DNA of 64,000 nt from an uncultured Nitrospirales bacterium (GTDB lineage Bacteria > Nitrospirota > Nitrospiria > Nitrospirales > UBA8639): contig OY282373.1 in assembly GCA_958295805.1 (NCBI GenBank), forward strand, positions 2,769,499 through 2,833,498, written 5' to 3'. The stretch's first letter is position 1. Each line of letters begins with the position of its first letter. Below are positions 44,307 through 52,651 of this stretch, piece after piece. The notes below the pieces were generated by a model. That model did not search any database. It saw only the letters and a program-made list of their open reading frames with translations, and was not told the DNA's origin. The position numbers and the translations under genes are program-made.

Positions 44307-44513
44307 CCATCGCGCACAATCGTAAGCATTTTCGTCAACCTCCCTGAGAAAGAAACCCGTAGCAGCACACGGTAGCCACACTTCGTAGCTCGGTCACACC
44401 TGCCGCACCTGGGATGCCATTAGGGGCCACTTCCACCAGCAGGTGGTTCCCCGTCGAATGAGTGACGGCTCTGCAATCACGGCAGAGGTTTTCCCGGGCG
44501 GGCTATAATTCGG

Positions 44514-44915
44514 CTACAGGCCGTACTTCTTCCTTACACCATTGACAAGATAACCTAGTTCCGGCGCACGGGCGAGAGCAGCCAGCAAGCACTGCCAACT
44601 CAGGCGACGCAGAAGCCCCGGCACACGACACGAGTTGATCGCGATCTTCCATTGCCTTTCGGCCCTGCCATTGGCTTGGAACACAGGGTTACGAGCATCG
44701 TAAACGACAAGTACGTGTCCTCCGGTAGGATCGAGTGTGCCCGACGGCGTGAGGGCGGCGGCAAGCGCGTTCCGCGCCAATTGGTACACCGTATCGAACG
44801 GGCACGGCTTATGAGTTTGTCCGGCGTGATGATGCGCTTCGCCTGTCTGCCGAACACAAGTAGGCATGATCGCGCCGGTCTTCGGACAACGTCGGGATGA
44901 TCGAGGACGGAGCAC
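44514..44915 (-). pseudogene. Probable C-terminal remnant of a conserved protein
   Basis: The minus-strand frame contains protein-like blocks (QTGEAHHHAGQTHKPCPF, HVLVVYDARNPVFQANGRAE, RLSWQCLLAALARAPELGYL) and ends VRKKYGL. The start is not convincing: the first residues are low-complexity and a family D palindrome (44841-44865) lies in the N-terminal part. It looks like the last third of a longer gene. I cannot name the family. Confidence 0.45.
44841..44865. repeat. Palindromic repeat, family D
   Basis: GCCTGTCTGCCGAACACAAG then TAGGC; a diverged copy of the element at 45364, inside the preceding remnant. Confidence 0.65.
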
Positions 44916-44950
44916 GACTTGACGGTCGCGCTACCATCCGTCTTCGGCTG

Positions 44951-44975
44951 GCCTGCCTGTGCTCGGCAGACAGGG
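44951..44975. repeat. Palindromic repeat, family D
   Basis: GCCTGCCTGTGC and GGCAGACAGG arms, in the reverse orientation to 45364. Confidence 0.7.
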
Positions 44976-45039
44976 GTCAAGGATGGCAAGCGGTGCGTGG
45001 AACTGGGTCGAGCGGGCCGGGATCGTCAACGTTCGATAT

Positions 45040-45297
45040 TTATCGATATTTATATTTATTGAGCATCGTTACGATGTTGAAGTGGCCCATCTCTGCGGCA
45101 TAGCGTAGTGGCGTACGGCCGTCCGTAGCCTTGGCCTCAACCCCCGCCCCAGCCTCCAGGAGCACCTTGACGCTGGAGGCGTGGCACTTCCCTGCGGCAA
45201 CGTGTAGTGGTGTGCCGCCGTCCTTAACCTTGGCCTCATATCCCGCCCCGGCCGAAATGAGTAAGGCTACGGTAAGCAGTATCATGAATCGGTGCAT
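45040..45297 (-). CDS. Short exported ankyrin-repeat protein
   Basis: An 85-residue protein with signal peptide (HRFMILLTVALLISAGAGYE) and about two ankyrin repeats: TPLHVAAGKCHASSVKVLLEAG and TPLRYAAEMGHFNIVTML. GAAAGGAG precedes the ATG at 45297. It is a smaller relative of the ankyrin protein at 21151-21501, and both have family D repeats nearby. Probably periplasmic. Confidence 0.75.
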   Translation of the reverse strand: MHRFMILLTVALLISAGAGYEAKVKDGGTPLHVAAGKCHASSVKVLLEAGAGVEAKATDGRTPLRYAAEMGHFNIVTMLNKYKYR

Positions 45298-45363
45298 GGG
45301 TGCTCCTTTCGCGTTGGCCGTGGACTGTAACACGGTTCGGGTATAGGGGCAATCGTGAGTTCG

Positions 45364-45387
45364 GCCTGTCTGCCGAGCACAGGCAGG
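45364..45387. repeat. Palindromic repeat, family D
   Basis: GCCTGTCTGCCGAGCACAGG then CAGG: the cleanest copy, with CCTGTCTGC and GCACAGGCAGG arms. Confidence 0.75.
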
Positions 45388-45492
45388 TGTAGTATTGGCG
45401 CGGCGCGGGGCCTCGATTTTCTGAATATTTCCTCCCGCACGCGCATCACGGCGTTAGGGGAAGGCAAACGCTCAGGAGCAAGAACCGGCGGG

Positions 45493-46104
45493 TTACTTGG
45501 TGATCGTAAACGTCATGGTGCCGATGGCGTTGGGTTCGTAGAGTGCCTGTCCCGGGCTTTCGAAATACAGCTTGAGCAGATACTTGCCCGTTTTCCAACC
45601 GCCTTCCGGTTTGAAGACTTCAAGATATCCCGATTTTTCGTTCATCTCCATAAACAGGGCATCGGTTCCCGTCAGTTGAGTGGCAGGCGTTTCCCCGTCC
45701 GGCATGTGGTACCACGCGGCTCGATATTGAGACGGCGCATCAAGGGCCGAGACTTCAAAGACGAGATAAAAAATTTCCGTCTCCGCGGAGAATTCCGAGA
45801 CTCCGGGATCCACCGGTTGCACGTAGGCATCGTCGGTCATCCATCCCTGCCGGCCAAACGAATCCCAGGGCGTGGTCATGTCTCGGGCCATGGCAATCCA
45901 TTTGAAGGCCGATTGCGGCGTCTGCCAATTTGTCTGATCCAAGGCCAGCAATTTGGTCTGCCCCACCACGGCGCCTTCACTTTCCATGGCGGCGGGCTTC
46001 AGGGTAAAGCTTTTCTCTTCTTCTCCCCAGCCGACGGCCGGCACGACAATGGCCGGGAGAAGGAGCAGACTGTGAATGAATCGGGAAGAGACCGTCTTGT
46101 TCAT
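45493..46104 (-). CDS. Exported protein of unknown function
   Basis: A 203-residue protein with a signal peptide (FIHSLLLLPAIVVPAVGWGE) and a beta-rich mature part (FYLVFEVSALDAPSQYRAAW, GKYLLKLYFESPGQALYE, IGTMTFTI) suggestive of an immunoglobulin-like sandwich. GGGAGG precedes the ATG at 46104. It lies 46 bp downstream of the CbbQ-like gene and may be in its operon. No family recognised. Confidence 0.65.
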   Translation of the reverse strand: MNKTVSSRFIHSLLLLPAIVVPAVGWGEEEKSFTLKPAAMESEGAVVGQTKLLALDQTNWQTPQSAFKWIAMARDMTTPWDSFGRQGWMTDDAYVQPVDPGVSEFSAETEIFYLVFEVSALDAPSQYRAAWYHMPDGETPATQLTGTDALFMEMNEKSGYLEVFKPEGGWKTGKYLLKLYFESPGQALYEPNAIGTMTFTITK

Positions 46105-46150
46105 CTCGCACCTCCCTTCGCGGAGAGTCGACGTGAGTGACGAGGACGTC

Positions 46151-46963
46151 TTAAAAAATCGCCTTGGCCAGTTCTTGAATACTGCGGTGCATATCGACGT
46201 CATCGGTGATGGGCCGACTGACTGCGGCTTCGCATGCTCGTTCGGGTGAGATCCCTTGCCGGATCAACGTTCCGGCGTAAATCAGCAATCGCGTACTCAC
46301 GCCTTCTTCCAGCCCATGGTTGCGTAAATTCCGCACCTTCGTCCCAAGTTTCACGAGTCGGCTGGCTACGTCTTTGGAGACGCCGGCTTCATGTTCAATA
46401 ATCTTCGCTTCAACCTCCGCGGGCGGATAGGTAAAGTCAATCGCCATAAATCGCTGCTTCGTGCTTTGTTTTAACTCTTTGAGGACGCTCTGATAGCCCG
46501 GGTTGTAGGAAATTACGAGCAGAAAGTCATCAACCGCTTCGATAATCTGGCCGCGCTTCTCAATCGGAAGAAACCGGCGGTCGTCACTCAGGGGATGCAC
46601 CACCACCGTGGTATCTTTTCTGGCTTCGACGATCTCATCCAGGTACACAATGGCCCCATGCTTCACCCCAAGGGTCAACGGCCCATCAACCCAGACGGTC
46701 TCATCACCCTTGAGCAGATAGCGCCCCACCAAATCCGACGCGGTTAAATCTTCATGGCACGAGATCGTAATCAGCGGTCGCCCCAACCGATGGGCCATGT
46801 ATTGCACAAACCGGGTTTTTCCGCAGCCGGTCGGACCTTTGAGCATCACCGGCATGGTGGTGCGGGCCGCAATCGTCGCTAACTCGATTTCGCCGTTGAC
46901 CTCTTCATAGAAGGGCGCTTCGTGTATCCGATAGCGGTTGATATCCAGTTCCTGCCCTTTCAC
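46151..46963 (-). CDS. CbbQ/NirQ/NorQ-type MoxR AAA+ ATPase
   Basis: A 270-residue MoxR AAA+ ATPase. Walker A is [13 protein letters not shown], Walker [14 protein letters not shown], sensor 1 [10 protein letters not shown], and the CbbQ signature [17 protein letters not shown] is present. These chaperone-like ATPases remodel Rubisco, nitric oxide reductase or gas-vesicle proteins together with a von Willebrand A-domain partner (CbbO/NorD). No such partner, Rubisco or Nor gene is in the window. A role with an enzyme encoded elsewhere is inferred. Confidence 0.9.
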   Translation of the reverse strand: MKGQELDINRYRIHEAPFYEEVNGEIELATIAARTTMPVMLKGPTGCGKTRFVQYMAHRLGRPLITISCHEDLTASDLVGRYLLKGDETVWVDGPLTLGVKHGAIVYLDEIVEARKDTTVVVHPLSDDRRFLPIEKRGQIIEAVDDFLLVISYNPGYQSVLKELKQSTKQRFMAIDFTYPPAEVEAKIIEHEAGVSKDVASRLVKLGTKVRNLRNHGLEEGVSTRLLIYAGTLIRQGISPERACEAAVSRPITDDVDMHRSIQELAKAIF

Positions 46964-47132
46964 GGCCTTTCCTCTCTCATCATGAAGCGATTCCTTCTGA
47001 CCGACGCATTATACGTGGGGTCCGGACAATGGACAAGACAGGAAGGGGCTTTGCCTATCGAGTCACGAAGCACCAATCAATCTTGTTTACCTGAAAGGTG
47101 CCATGGTACCATCATTGTGAATGATGATGAAC

Positions 47133-47175
47133 GCTTCGAGGCACTTCGAGGCTCAGGGCAAGCTCAGGGCATGCC
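47133..47175. repeat. Dispersed repeat, family A
   Basis: GCTTCGAGGCACTTCGAGG followed by CTCAGGGCAAGCTCAGGGC, a tandem form in the gap between the CbbQ-like and ATP-grasp-like genes. Confidence 0.75.
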
Positions 47176-47244
47176 TTAAGGCGCATTTTCCCGCATCCAT
47201 TCTAGGAAAACCGGGAAGGGCATCTCTTCTCGCGTATTGCTCAC

Positions 47245-48747
47245 ATGGCTCACCTATCGTCTGAAGGTTCCGTGATTCAAATACGTGCAGACGTCGTGCT
47301 CCCTTTCGCCTTATCTCCCGACCCAACGGAACGCTTCAATCAGGAACGGCAGCCATGCCTTTCCGTCCAACGGGCGCTTCAGGCAGGAGGGATATTCCCA
47401 TCAGACCCTGCGTGGCGTCTCTCACCCACGCCTTTTCCATTGACTCACCGCGACGTGGCATTTTTCCAAAAACTGGGCCCCCAACTCTGGGCCTTTTCTC
47501 AAGCACTCAATCGGCTGTATCTCCAGAGTCTCAAGGGTCATCAGCCCGTCTGGATTCATCACTATCTGGATCAAGGAAAGCCCGACGCTCTGTTGGACTA
47601 TGCCCGGATGAAACGATTTCGGGATGCAGTGCCGCACGTGATTCGCCCTGATATCATTCCCACTGAAACGGGGATGGCCATTACGGAACTTGACTCGGTC
47701 CCGGGAGGCATTGGAACCACGGGGAGTCTCTCCCACGCATATGGAGCCTTGGGCCATGCGCTCATTGGCGGTTCCAACGGCATGATCGAAGGCTTTGCCA
47801 AGATGCTTGAGAGTCAGCGACGCGACCAGGAAGGATGCCTCGCCATCGTGGTGTCTGATGAAGCGGAGGATTACCGCAACGAAATGACCTGGGTCGCGTC
47901 TCAACTGCTCGCCGGCGGCATGGAAACCTATTGCGTGCATCCTCGCGATCTTCGCTTCACGGAAGAGAGGTTGTTCGCCTCGACTCCGTCCGGGGAAAAA
48001 CCGATCTCGCTCATCTATCGATTCTTTGAACTCTTTGATCTCAAAAATATTCCAAAGATTGAATTACTCATGTACAGTGTCAAAAAAGGTCACGTGAGCA
48101 TCACCCCGCCGTATAAACCATGGATGGAAGAAAAGTCGGCCTTCGCGCTTCTCCACCATCCGCTGTTGGAAAAGTTCTGGTCTGAGGCATTGGGTCCGGA
48201 TACCTTCGATGCGCTGTTGCACGTCATCCCCAAAACCTGGGTGATTGATCCTCGTCCCATTCCTCCGTCCGCGGTCATCCCGAATTTATCGCTTGAGGGA
48301 ACGGCCATCGCCGATTGGCGCCAATTGGGCCAGGGCACACAAAAACAACGGCAATTTGTCTTGAAACCTTCGGGCTTTTCAGAACTGGCGTGGGGCAGTC
48401 GGGGCGTCATCATGGGGCATGATCTTCCACGGTCCGAATGGGCCGCAGCATTGGAGCACGCGCTGAACTCTTTTACCTCGACACCCTACGTGTTACAGGT
48501 TTTTCACAAAGGCCGACCGTTTGATGTGACGTATTTCGACGATCGCCGGCAACAGCTTGTTCCCATGACCGGACGTGCTCGACTGTCGCCTTACTATTTT
48601 GTTTCCGGGGAGGACGTGACGCTTGGCGGGATCCTGGCGACAATTTGTCCAAAGGATAAAAAAGTGATCCATGGCATGAGGGACGCGATTCTCGCGCCGT
48701 GTTCACTTCCCTCTCCAACACAACCAAACAGGGCTGAAGCCTGCTGA
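47245..48747 (+). CDS. ATP-grasp-like protein of unknown function
   Basis: A 500-residue protein resembling permuted ATP-grasp ligases. A central ITELDSVPGGIGTTGSLSHAY and a later FVLKPSGFSELAWGSRGVIMG look like the substrate and nucleotide loops of glutathionylspermidine-synthase-like or circularly permuted ATP-grasp enzymes. The fold assignment is tentative. The last 20 residues (AILAPCSLPSPTQPNRAEAC) are encoded by one arm of a 158-bp direct repeat. A glutaredoxin-like gene follows in both the broken and intact copies, so a thiol- or peptide-ligation role is possible. No clear Shine-Dalgarno sequence. Confidence 0.6.
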   Translation: MAHLSSEGSVIQIRADVVLPFALSPDPTERFNQERQPCLSVQRALQAGGIFPSDPAWRLSPTPFPLTHRDVAFFQKLGPQLWAFSQALNRLYLQSLKGHQPVWIHHYLDQGKPDALLDYARMKRFRDAVPHVIRPDIIPTETGMAITELDSVPGGIGTTGSLSHAYGALGHALIGGSNGMIEGFAKMLESQRRDQEGCLAIVVSDEAEDYRNEMTWVASQLLAGGMETYCVHPRDLRFTEERLFASTPSGEKPISLIYRFFELFDLKNIPKIELLMYSVKKGHVSITPPYKPWMEEKSAFALLHHPLLEKFWSEALGPDTFDALLHVIPKTWVIDPRPIPPSAVIPNLSLEGTAIADWRQLGQGTQKQRQFVLKPSGFSELAWGSRGVIMGHDLPRSEWAAALEHALNSFTSTPYVLQVFHKGRPFDVTYFDDRRQQLVPMTGRARLSPYYFVSGEDVTLGGILATICPKDKKVIHGMRDAILAPCSLPSPTQPNRAEAC

Positions 48748-48844
48748 TTGAGAGAACGCGCACTTGATGACCTTGTATCATACCGAGTGGTGCCCGGAAT
48801 GCACCCTGGTTCGAAACCGATTAGATGAGTTGGAGATTGAGTAT
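48687..48844. repeat. Direct repeat, left arm (158 bp)
   Basis: Runs from GATTCTCGCGCC to GAGATTGAGTATG. It spans the end of the ATP-grasp-like gene and the first 26 codons of a glutaredoxin gene, and is repeated with about one mismatch in eleven bases at 49963-50120. Confidence 0.9.
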
Positions 48845-48850
48845 GTGTAA
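48767..48850 (+). pseudogene. Truncated glutaredoxin-like gene (5' copy)
   Basis: Codes for TLYHTEWCPECTLVRNRLDE, then LEIEYV and a stop. It is the first 26 codons of the intact gene at 50043 cut off exactly where the direct repeat ends. Confidence 0.85.
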
Positions 48851-48969
48851 CCCTTTTGTTTTCAACGTGCCCGGTTCTCTCATCCATAAACTGAATGCGC
48901 GGAATACGATTTTGTGATAGGTTCTGAACAACCGGGACCACCTCAATCGTCGCAACCGTGTGAAGGACC

Positions 48970-49953
48970 ATGGATACGAAGACGCTGCTCACGAACTTCT
49001 TCGCTGGAATCAACCGCATCAATTGCGGTCACGAGGCGTGGGGCGTGGGGGAGGAGCGCAGGATCCAGCGGAGCATCACCTCGATGTACGACCTCGTGGC
49101 ATCGCGTTCACTCAAGGGCGACATCTGGAACTGGGGCATGGATCGGCCGGATGTCCGACAGCAGATCGAGCAGCTTCTGCCGCATTTCAATGAGTACGAC
49201 ACCGACGGTTTCTCGGAGGAACTCTACTTCTACGCGTTGTCGCAGCTTCCAGTGGACATAGACGACTACGTGGACAAGTCCATTCTGGAAGTCGGCTGTG
49301 GGCTTGGCGAGGGACTCAACTTCCTCTCGCGCGTCGTGGGTGCTCGACACTACGTCGGCGTTGACATCTCGGAGCGGGCGATCCGGCGCGCACGCGCCCG
49401 TGTGGCGCGGAAAGGGATCGAGTTCCAGTGTGGAGACGCCCAGCGATTGCCGTTCGGCGACGGCACGTTCGATGTCGTGATCAATATCGAGAGTTCTCAT
49501 TCCTACACCGACCTGCGGCAGTTCTTCTTGGAGGTCGCTCGGGTGCTCAAACCGGGGGGACTGATGTCGCACGTAGACATGTATACAACTGATCGTCTTG
49601 AACTCCTGAAAGAGATCAAGACGAAGCCTCTCGGATTGGACTGGATCAGTGAGGAGGACGTGTCGTCGGCCGTGCGGACCGCCGTGACACGGCGCATGCA
49701 ACCGGACAGCCTCTTTCGAAAGAGGTGCCGCGTCCGGCGGGAGCGCAGAGTCATCAACAAGTTCATAGGTGAACGCATGGCCATGTCCATTTATGGCGCT
49801 GAGTTCGTTGGTCATCGACACGACGTCTTGGCGACGCTTGTCAAGAAGGTCTTGCTTCCGAGTGCCCGAGTCTTCGACATTGACAGCTATCGTCACAACG
49901 TCGCCAGAAAGACTGCGGCACGACAAGGGGATGCCACGGACGGATGTGGATGA
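48970..49953 (+). CDS. SAM-dependent methyltransferase in a repeat-flanked insert
   Basis: A 327-residue class I methyltransferase. Motif I is ILEVGCGLGEGLNFLSRVVGA, the acidic loop YVGVDISERAI, then CGDAQRLPFGDGTFDVVINIESSHSY and LKPGGLMSHVDMY. This pattern resembles methyltransferases of glycolipid and polyketide pathways in actinobacteria. Codon use is richer in GC and in CGC/GTC/CTC than its neighbours by eye, consistent with transfer. The gene lies wholly between the two arms of the 158-bp direct repeat. Confidence 0.83.
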   Translation: MDTKTLLTNFFAGINRINCGHEAWGVGEERRIQRSITSMYDLVASRSLKGDIWNWGMDRPDVRQQIEQLLPHFNEYDTDGFSEELYFYALSQLPVDIDDYVDKSILEVGCGLGEGLNFLSRVVGARHYVGVDISERAIRRARARVARKGIEFQCGDAQRLPFGDGTFDVVINIESSHSYTDLRQFFLEVARVLKPGGLMSHVDMYTTDRLELLKEIKTKPLGLDWISEEDVSSAVRTAVTRRMQPDSLFRKRCRVRRERRVINKFIGERMAMSIYGAEFVGHRHDVLATLVKKVLLPSARVFDIDSYRHNVARKTAARQGDATDGCG

Positions 49954-49962
49954 CGCGCCGCG

Positions 49963-50120
49963 GATTCTCGCGCCCTGTTCGCTTTCTTCTTCAACACAAC
50001 CAAACCGGGCTGAAGCCTGCTGATTGAGAGAACGCGCCATTGATGACCTTGTACCACACGGAGTGGTGCCCGGAATGCACCCTGGTTCGAAGCCGATTGG
50101 ATGAGTTGGAGATTGAGTAT
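49963..50120. repeat. Direct repeat, right arm (158 bp)
   Basis: Second copy of 48687-48844. It even preserves the reading frame of the ATP-grasp C-terminus (ILAPCSLSSSTQPNRAEAC and stop) immediately before the intact glutaredoxin gene. Confidence 0.9.
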
Positions 50121-50267
50121 GAACGTGTTATCGTTCCCGACGTCCGCCCATTCAGAAAACAACTGTTTGCCGTGTCCGGACAATACTACGTGCCCGTGTT
50201 GGTTGATGGAGACACGGTCTTGACCGACACCCAAGATATCCTGAACTATCTCGACTCCGTTGTCTGA
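50043..50267 (+). CDS. Glutaredoxin/GST-N-like small protein
   Basis: A 74-residue thioredoxin-fold protein with redox motif WCPECTLV at residues 8-15 and the cis-Pro segment YYVPVLVDGDTVLTDTQDIL. It resembles glutaredoxins of the glutathione-S-transferase N-terminal type. It begins the run of co-oriented genes towards kamA. Its first 26 codons are duplicated upstream at 48767. Confidence 0.83.
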   Translation: MTLYHTEWCPECTLVRSRLDELEIEYERVIVPDVRPFRKQLFAVSGQYYVPVLVDGDTVLTDTQDILNYLDSVV

Positions 50268-50373
50268 AACACGTAAAGAGCTTCATACAGGTCTACGAGA
50301 GAACCACGCCCTGAGAGGTGCGGCCTTGCTGAACCGGATCGACGAGTTCACCACCATTGAGGAGAACTGACTG

Positions 50374-51495
50374 ATGGATGATTGGAAACGCGCCTTAGCC
50401 GACAGCATTACCAAACCCAAAGATCTGGCCAAACGCTTAGGCGTGGATCCAAAAGAAGTGGAGTCCGTCGTGGGCCCCTATCCCATGCGGATTACGCCCA
50501 CGGTGCTGTCCATGATAAAAGAAAAAGGGGACGCCATTTGGAAACAGGTCGTTCCCGAGTCCGTTGAAATGGAAGATTTTGCCGCGCCGGATGACCCTTT
50601 GGAAGAAGACACTGATAGTCCCGTGCCGCACCTGGTCCATCGCTATCCGGACCGCGTGCTCTTGATGGTCACGAATCAATGCCCGATCTATTGTCGATTT
50701 TGTACGCGCAAACGATTGGTCGGCAAACCGGGATTTTTGAAGAAAGGCGAATTGGATCAAGCCGTCGCGTATCTCCGTGACCATTCGGAAGTCCGAGACG
50801 TCATCTTATCCGGGGGAGACCCGTTGTTGTTGCCGGATCACCTGATCGAACGCATTTTGAAGGCGCTTCGCGCCATTCCACATTTAGAACTCATACGGTT
50901 GGGCTCGCGTGTTCCCGGAACGTTACCCCAACGCATTACTCCCGAGCTGTGCGACATCGTCAAACAGTACCATCCGATCTACATGAATTTGCATTTTAAT
51001 CATCCGGATGAACTCACGCCGGAAGTCAAAGAAGCCTGTGGTCGCTTGGCGGATGCCGGCGTGCCGCTTGGTGCACAAACCGTGTTGTTGCACGGCGTCA
51101 ACGATGACCCGGAAGTCATGAAACGGCTGATGCACCAGCTCCTGCTGGCCCGCGTGAAGCCGTATTATTTGTATCAGGCCGATCTGACCAAGGGGACCAA
51201 CCACTTCCGCACGACCGTGGACACCGGATTGAAAATCATTCAGGCCCTCCAGGGCCATACCAGCGGAATGGCCGTTCCGCACTTTGTGATCGACGCGCCC
51301 GGTGGAGGAGGAAAAATTCCACTCTTGCCCAGTGACTACGTGTTGAATCTGGATGAAAACGGCGCCCTGCTCAAAAACTATGAAAATAAGACCTACTACT
51401 ACCCGCAGCCTGACCAAAGCCGCACGCGCGAGCTGCCCATGGTGGGCACGTCAATGCTTGGGGGGCTGTGCAGCAACGGAGCCATGGACGGGTAA
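50374..51495 (+). CDS. kamA: Lysine 2,3-aminomutase family protein
   Basis: A 373-residue radical SAM/PLP enzyme interconverting lysine and beta-lysine. The cluster ligands are Cys103, Cys107 and Cys110 (CPIYCRFC). SGGDPLLLPD binds SAM, and IDAPGGGGKIPLLPSDYV contains the lysine expected to hold PLP. It is shorter than clostridial KamA (about 416) and longer than EpmB (about 340). Beta-lysine could feed osmolyte (N-acetyl-beta-lysine) or EF-P modification pathways; no ablB or efp is nearby. The dCTP deaminase start follows two bases after the stop. Confidence 0.9.
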   Translation: MDDWKRALADSITKPKDLAKRLGVDPKEVESVVGPYPMRITPTVLSMIKEKGDAIWKQVVPESVEMEDFAAPDDPLEEDTDSPVPHLVHRYPDRVLLMVTNQCPIYCRFCTRKRLVGKPGFLKKGELDQAVAYLRDHSEVRDVILSGGDPLLLPDHLIERILKALRAIPHLELIRLGSRVPGTLPQRITPELCDIVKQYHPIYMNLHFNHPDELTPEVKEACGRLADAGVPLGAQTVLLHGVNDDPEVMKRLMHQLLLARVKPYYLYQADLTKGTNHFRTTVDTGLKIIQALQGHTSGMAVPHFVIDAPGGGGKIPLLPSDYVLNLDENGALLKNYENKTYYYPQPDQSRTRELPMVGTSMLGGLCSNGAMDG

Positions 51496-51497
51496 CG

Positions 51498-52649
51498 ATG
51501 GCTTCCGATCTCAAACGAGGCATTCTGCCTGACACCCACCTGAGGAAACTCATCCGGGATGACACGATTCACGCCTCGCCTGCTATGACTGATCGACAAA
51601 TCCAGCCAGCCAGTTTAGATCTGCGTCTCGGCAAAAAGGCGTATCGGTTATTGAGCAGCTTTCTCCCTGAACGCTCGGAAATCAGCACACAATTGAACGT
51701 GCCGGACCTGTATCAGTCTGATCTGGTGATGTATGACATCGACCTCACCCATGGTGCCATTCTCGAAAAGGGCCACGTGTATCTGGTCCCGTTATTAGAG
51801 CACCTGTCCCTGCCCAAAGACGTTCGCGGACGGGCCAATCCCAAAAGTTCGACGGGGCGGCTGGATATTTTCACGCGAGTCATCACGGACCTCAACGTGG
51901 GATTTGACGAAGTCCGCCCGGGATACCACGGCCCCCTCTATCTGGAGATCGTGCCTCGATCGTTTACCATTCGCGTGGAGACGGGGTTAGCCTTAAACCA
52001 ACTTCGACTGTTGACCGGTCGTTCCACGGTCTCCGACTCTCAACTGCGAGCCCTGCACCGCTCAACCAAACTCCTCTACCATCAACACGACGACCCGACG
52101 GAGGCCCGTCCGCTCGCCGCCCGAGACGTTCGGGTGGACCGCGGTCTGTTTTTGCGCATTGACCTGGAGGGGGAAGAAGCCAGCAACGCCATTGTGGGAT
52201 ATCGGGCAAAAAAAAATAGTCACGTGATCGATCTTTCAAAAATTGGACACTATTCAGCATGTGACTTTTGGGAACCCATTTACCGACACCCCAACAGTAC
52301 GCTCTTGCTCGAGCCCGAAGAGTTTTATATTTTGGCCTCAAAGGAGCGTATTACCGTGCCGACGGGGTACGCAGCGGAAATGGTCGCCTATGAGGCTGCG
52401 TGTGGTGAACTGCGCACACACTACGCGGGATTCTTTGATCCCGGATTTGGAGCGGGCAACAGAAAAGGGACACAGGTCGTGCTCGAAGTCAGACCTCATG
52501 ACGTCCCGTTTTTAATTCACGACGGCCAGACGTTTTTTAAGGTCGTGTATGAACACATGTTAGAACCGCCCAAACACGGGTACGGGGCTTTAATCGGCTC
52601 CAGCTATCACCAACAAGGGCTCACGCTTAGTAAACATTTCAAGTGGTAA
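51498..52649 (+). CDS. dcd: 2'-Deoxycytidine 5'-triphosphate deaminase (duplicated-domain form)
   Basis: A 383-residue protein with two dUTPase-like domains in tandem: an N-terminal one with MTDRQIQPASLDLRLG and RGRANPKSSTGRLDIFTRVI (catalytic SSTGR region), and a C-terminal one with HYAGFFDPGFGAG and EVRPHDVPFLIHDGQ. This is the long deaminase form known from alpha-proteobacteria and others, which supplies dUMP for thymidylate synthesis. It is tightly coupled to kamA upstream (2 bp) and to a membrane-protein gene downstream (2 bp). Confidence 0.87.
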   Translation: MASDLKRGILPDTHLRKLIRDDTIHASPAMTDRQIQPASLDLRLGKKAYRLLSSFLPERSEISTQLNVPDLYQSDLVMYDIDLTHGAILEKGHVYLVPLLEHLSLPKDVRGRANPKSSTGRLDIFTRVITDLNVGFDEVRPGYHGPLYLEIVPRSFTIRVETGLALNQLRLLTGRSTVSDSQLRALHRSTKLLYHQHDDPTEARPLAARDVRVDRGLFLRIDLEGEEASNAIVGYRAKKNSHVIDLSKIGHYSACDFWEPIYRHPNSTLLLEPEEFYILASKERITVPTGYAAEMVAYEAACGELRTHYAGFFDPGFGAGNRKGTQVVLEVRPHDVPFLIHDGQTFFKVVYEHMLEPPKHGYGALIGSSYHQQGLTLSKHFKW

Positions 52650-52651
52650 TC

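Noticed and set aside
43716-44381. A long minus-strand frame full of FSDVVFHFSAEF-type repeats opposite the DUF1640 gene
   Set aside because: It is the antisense shadow of the 33-bp coding array; the plus-strand gene has the conserved head, membrane helix and ribosome site.
48845-49962. An insertion sequence between the 158-bp direct repeats
   Set aside because: The only gene is a methyltransferase; there is no transposase or terminal inverted repeat, so it is described as a repeat-flanked insert instead.
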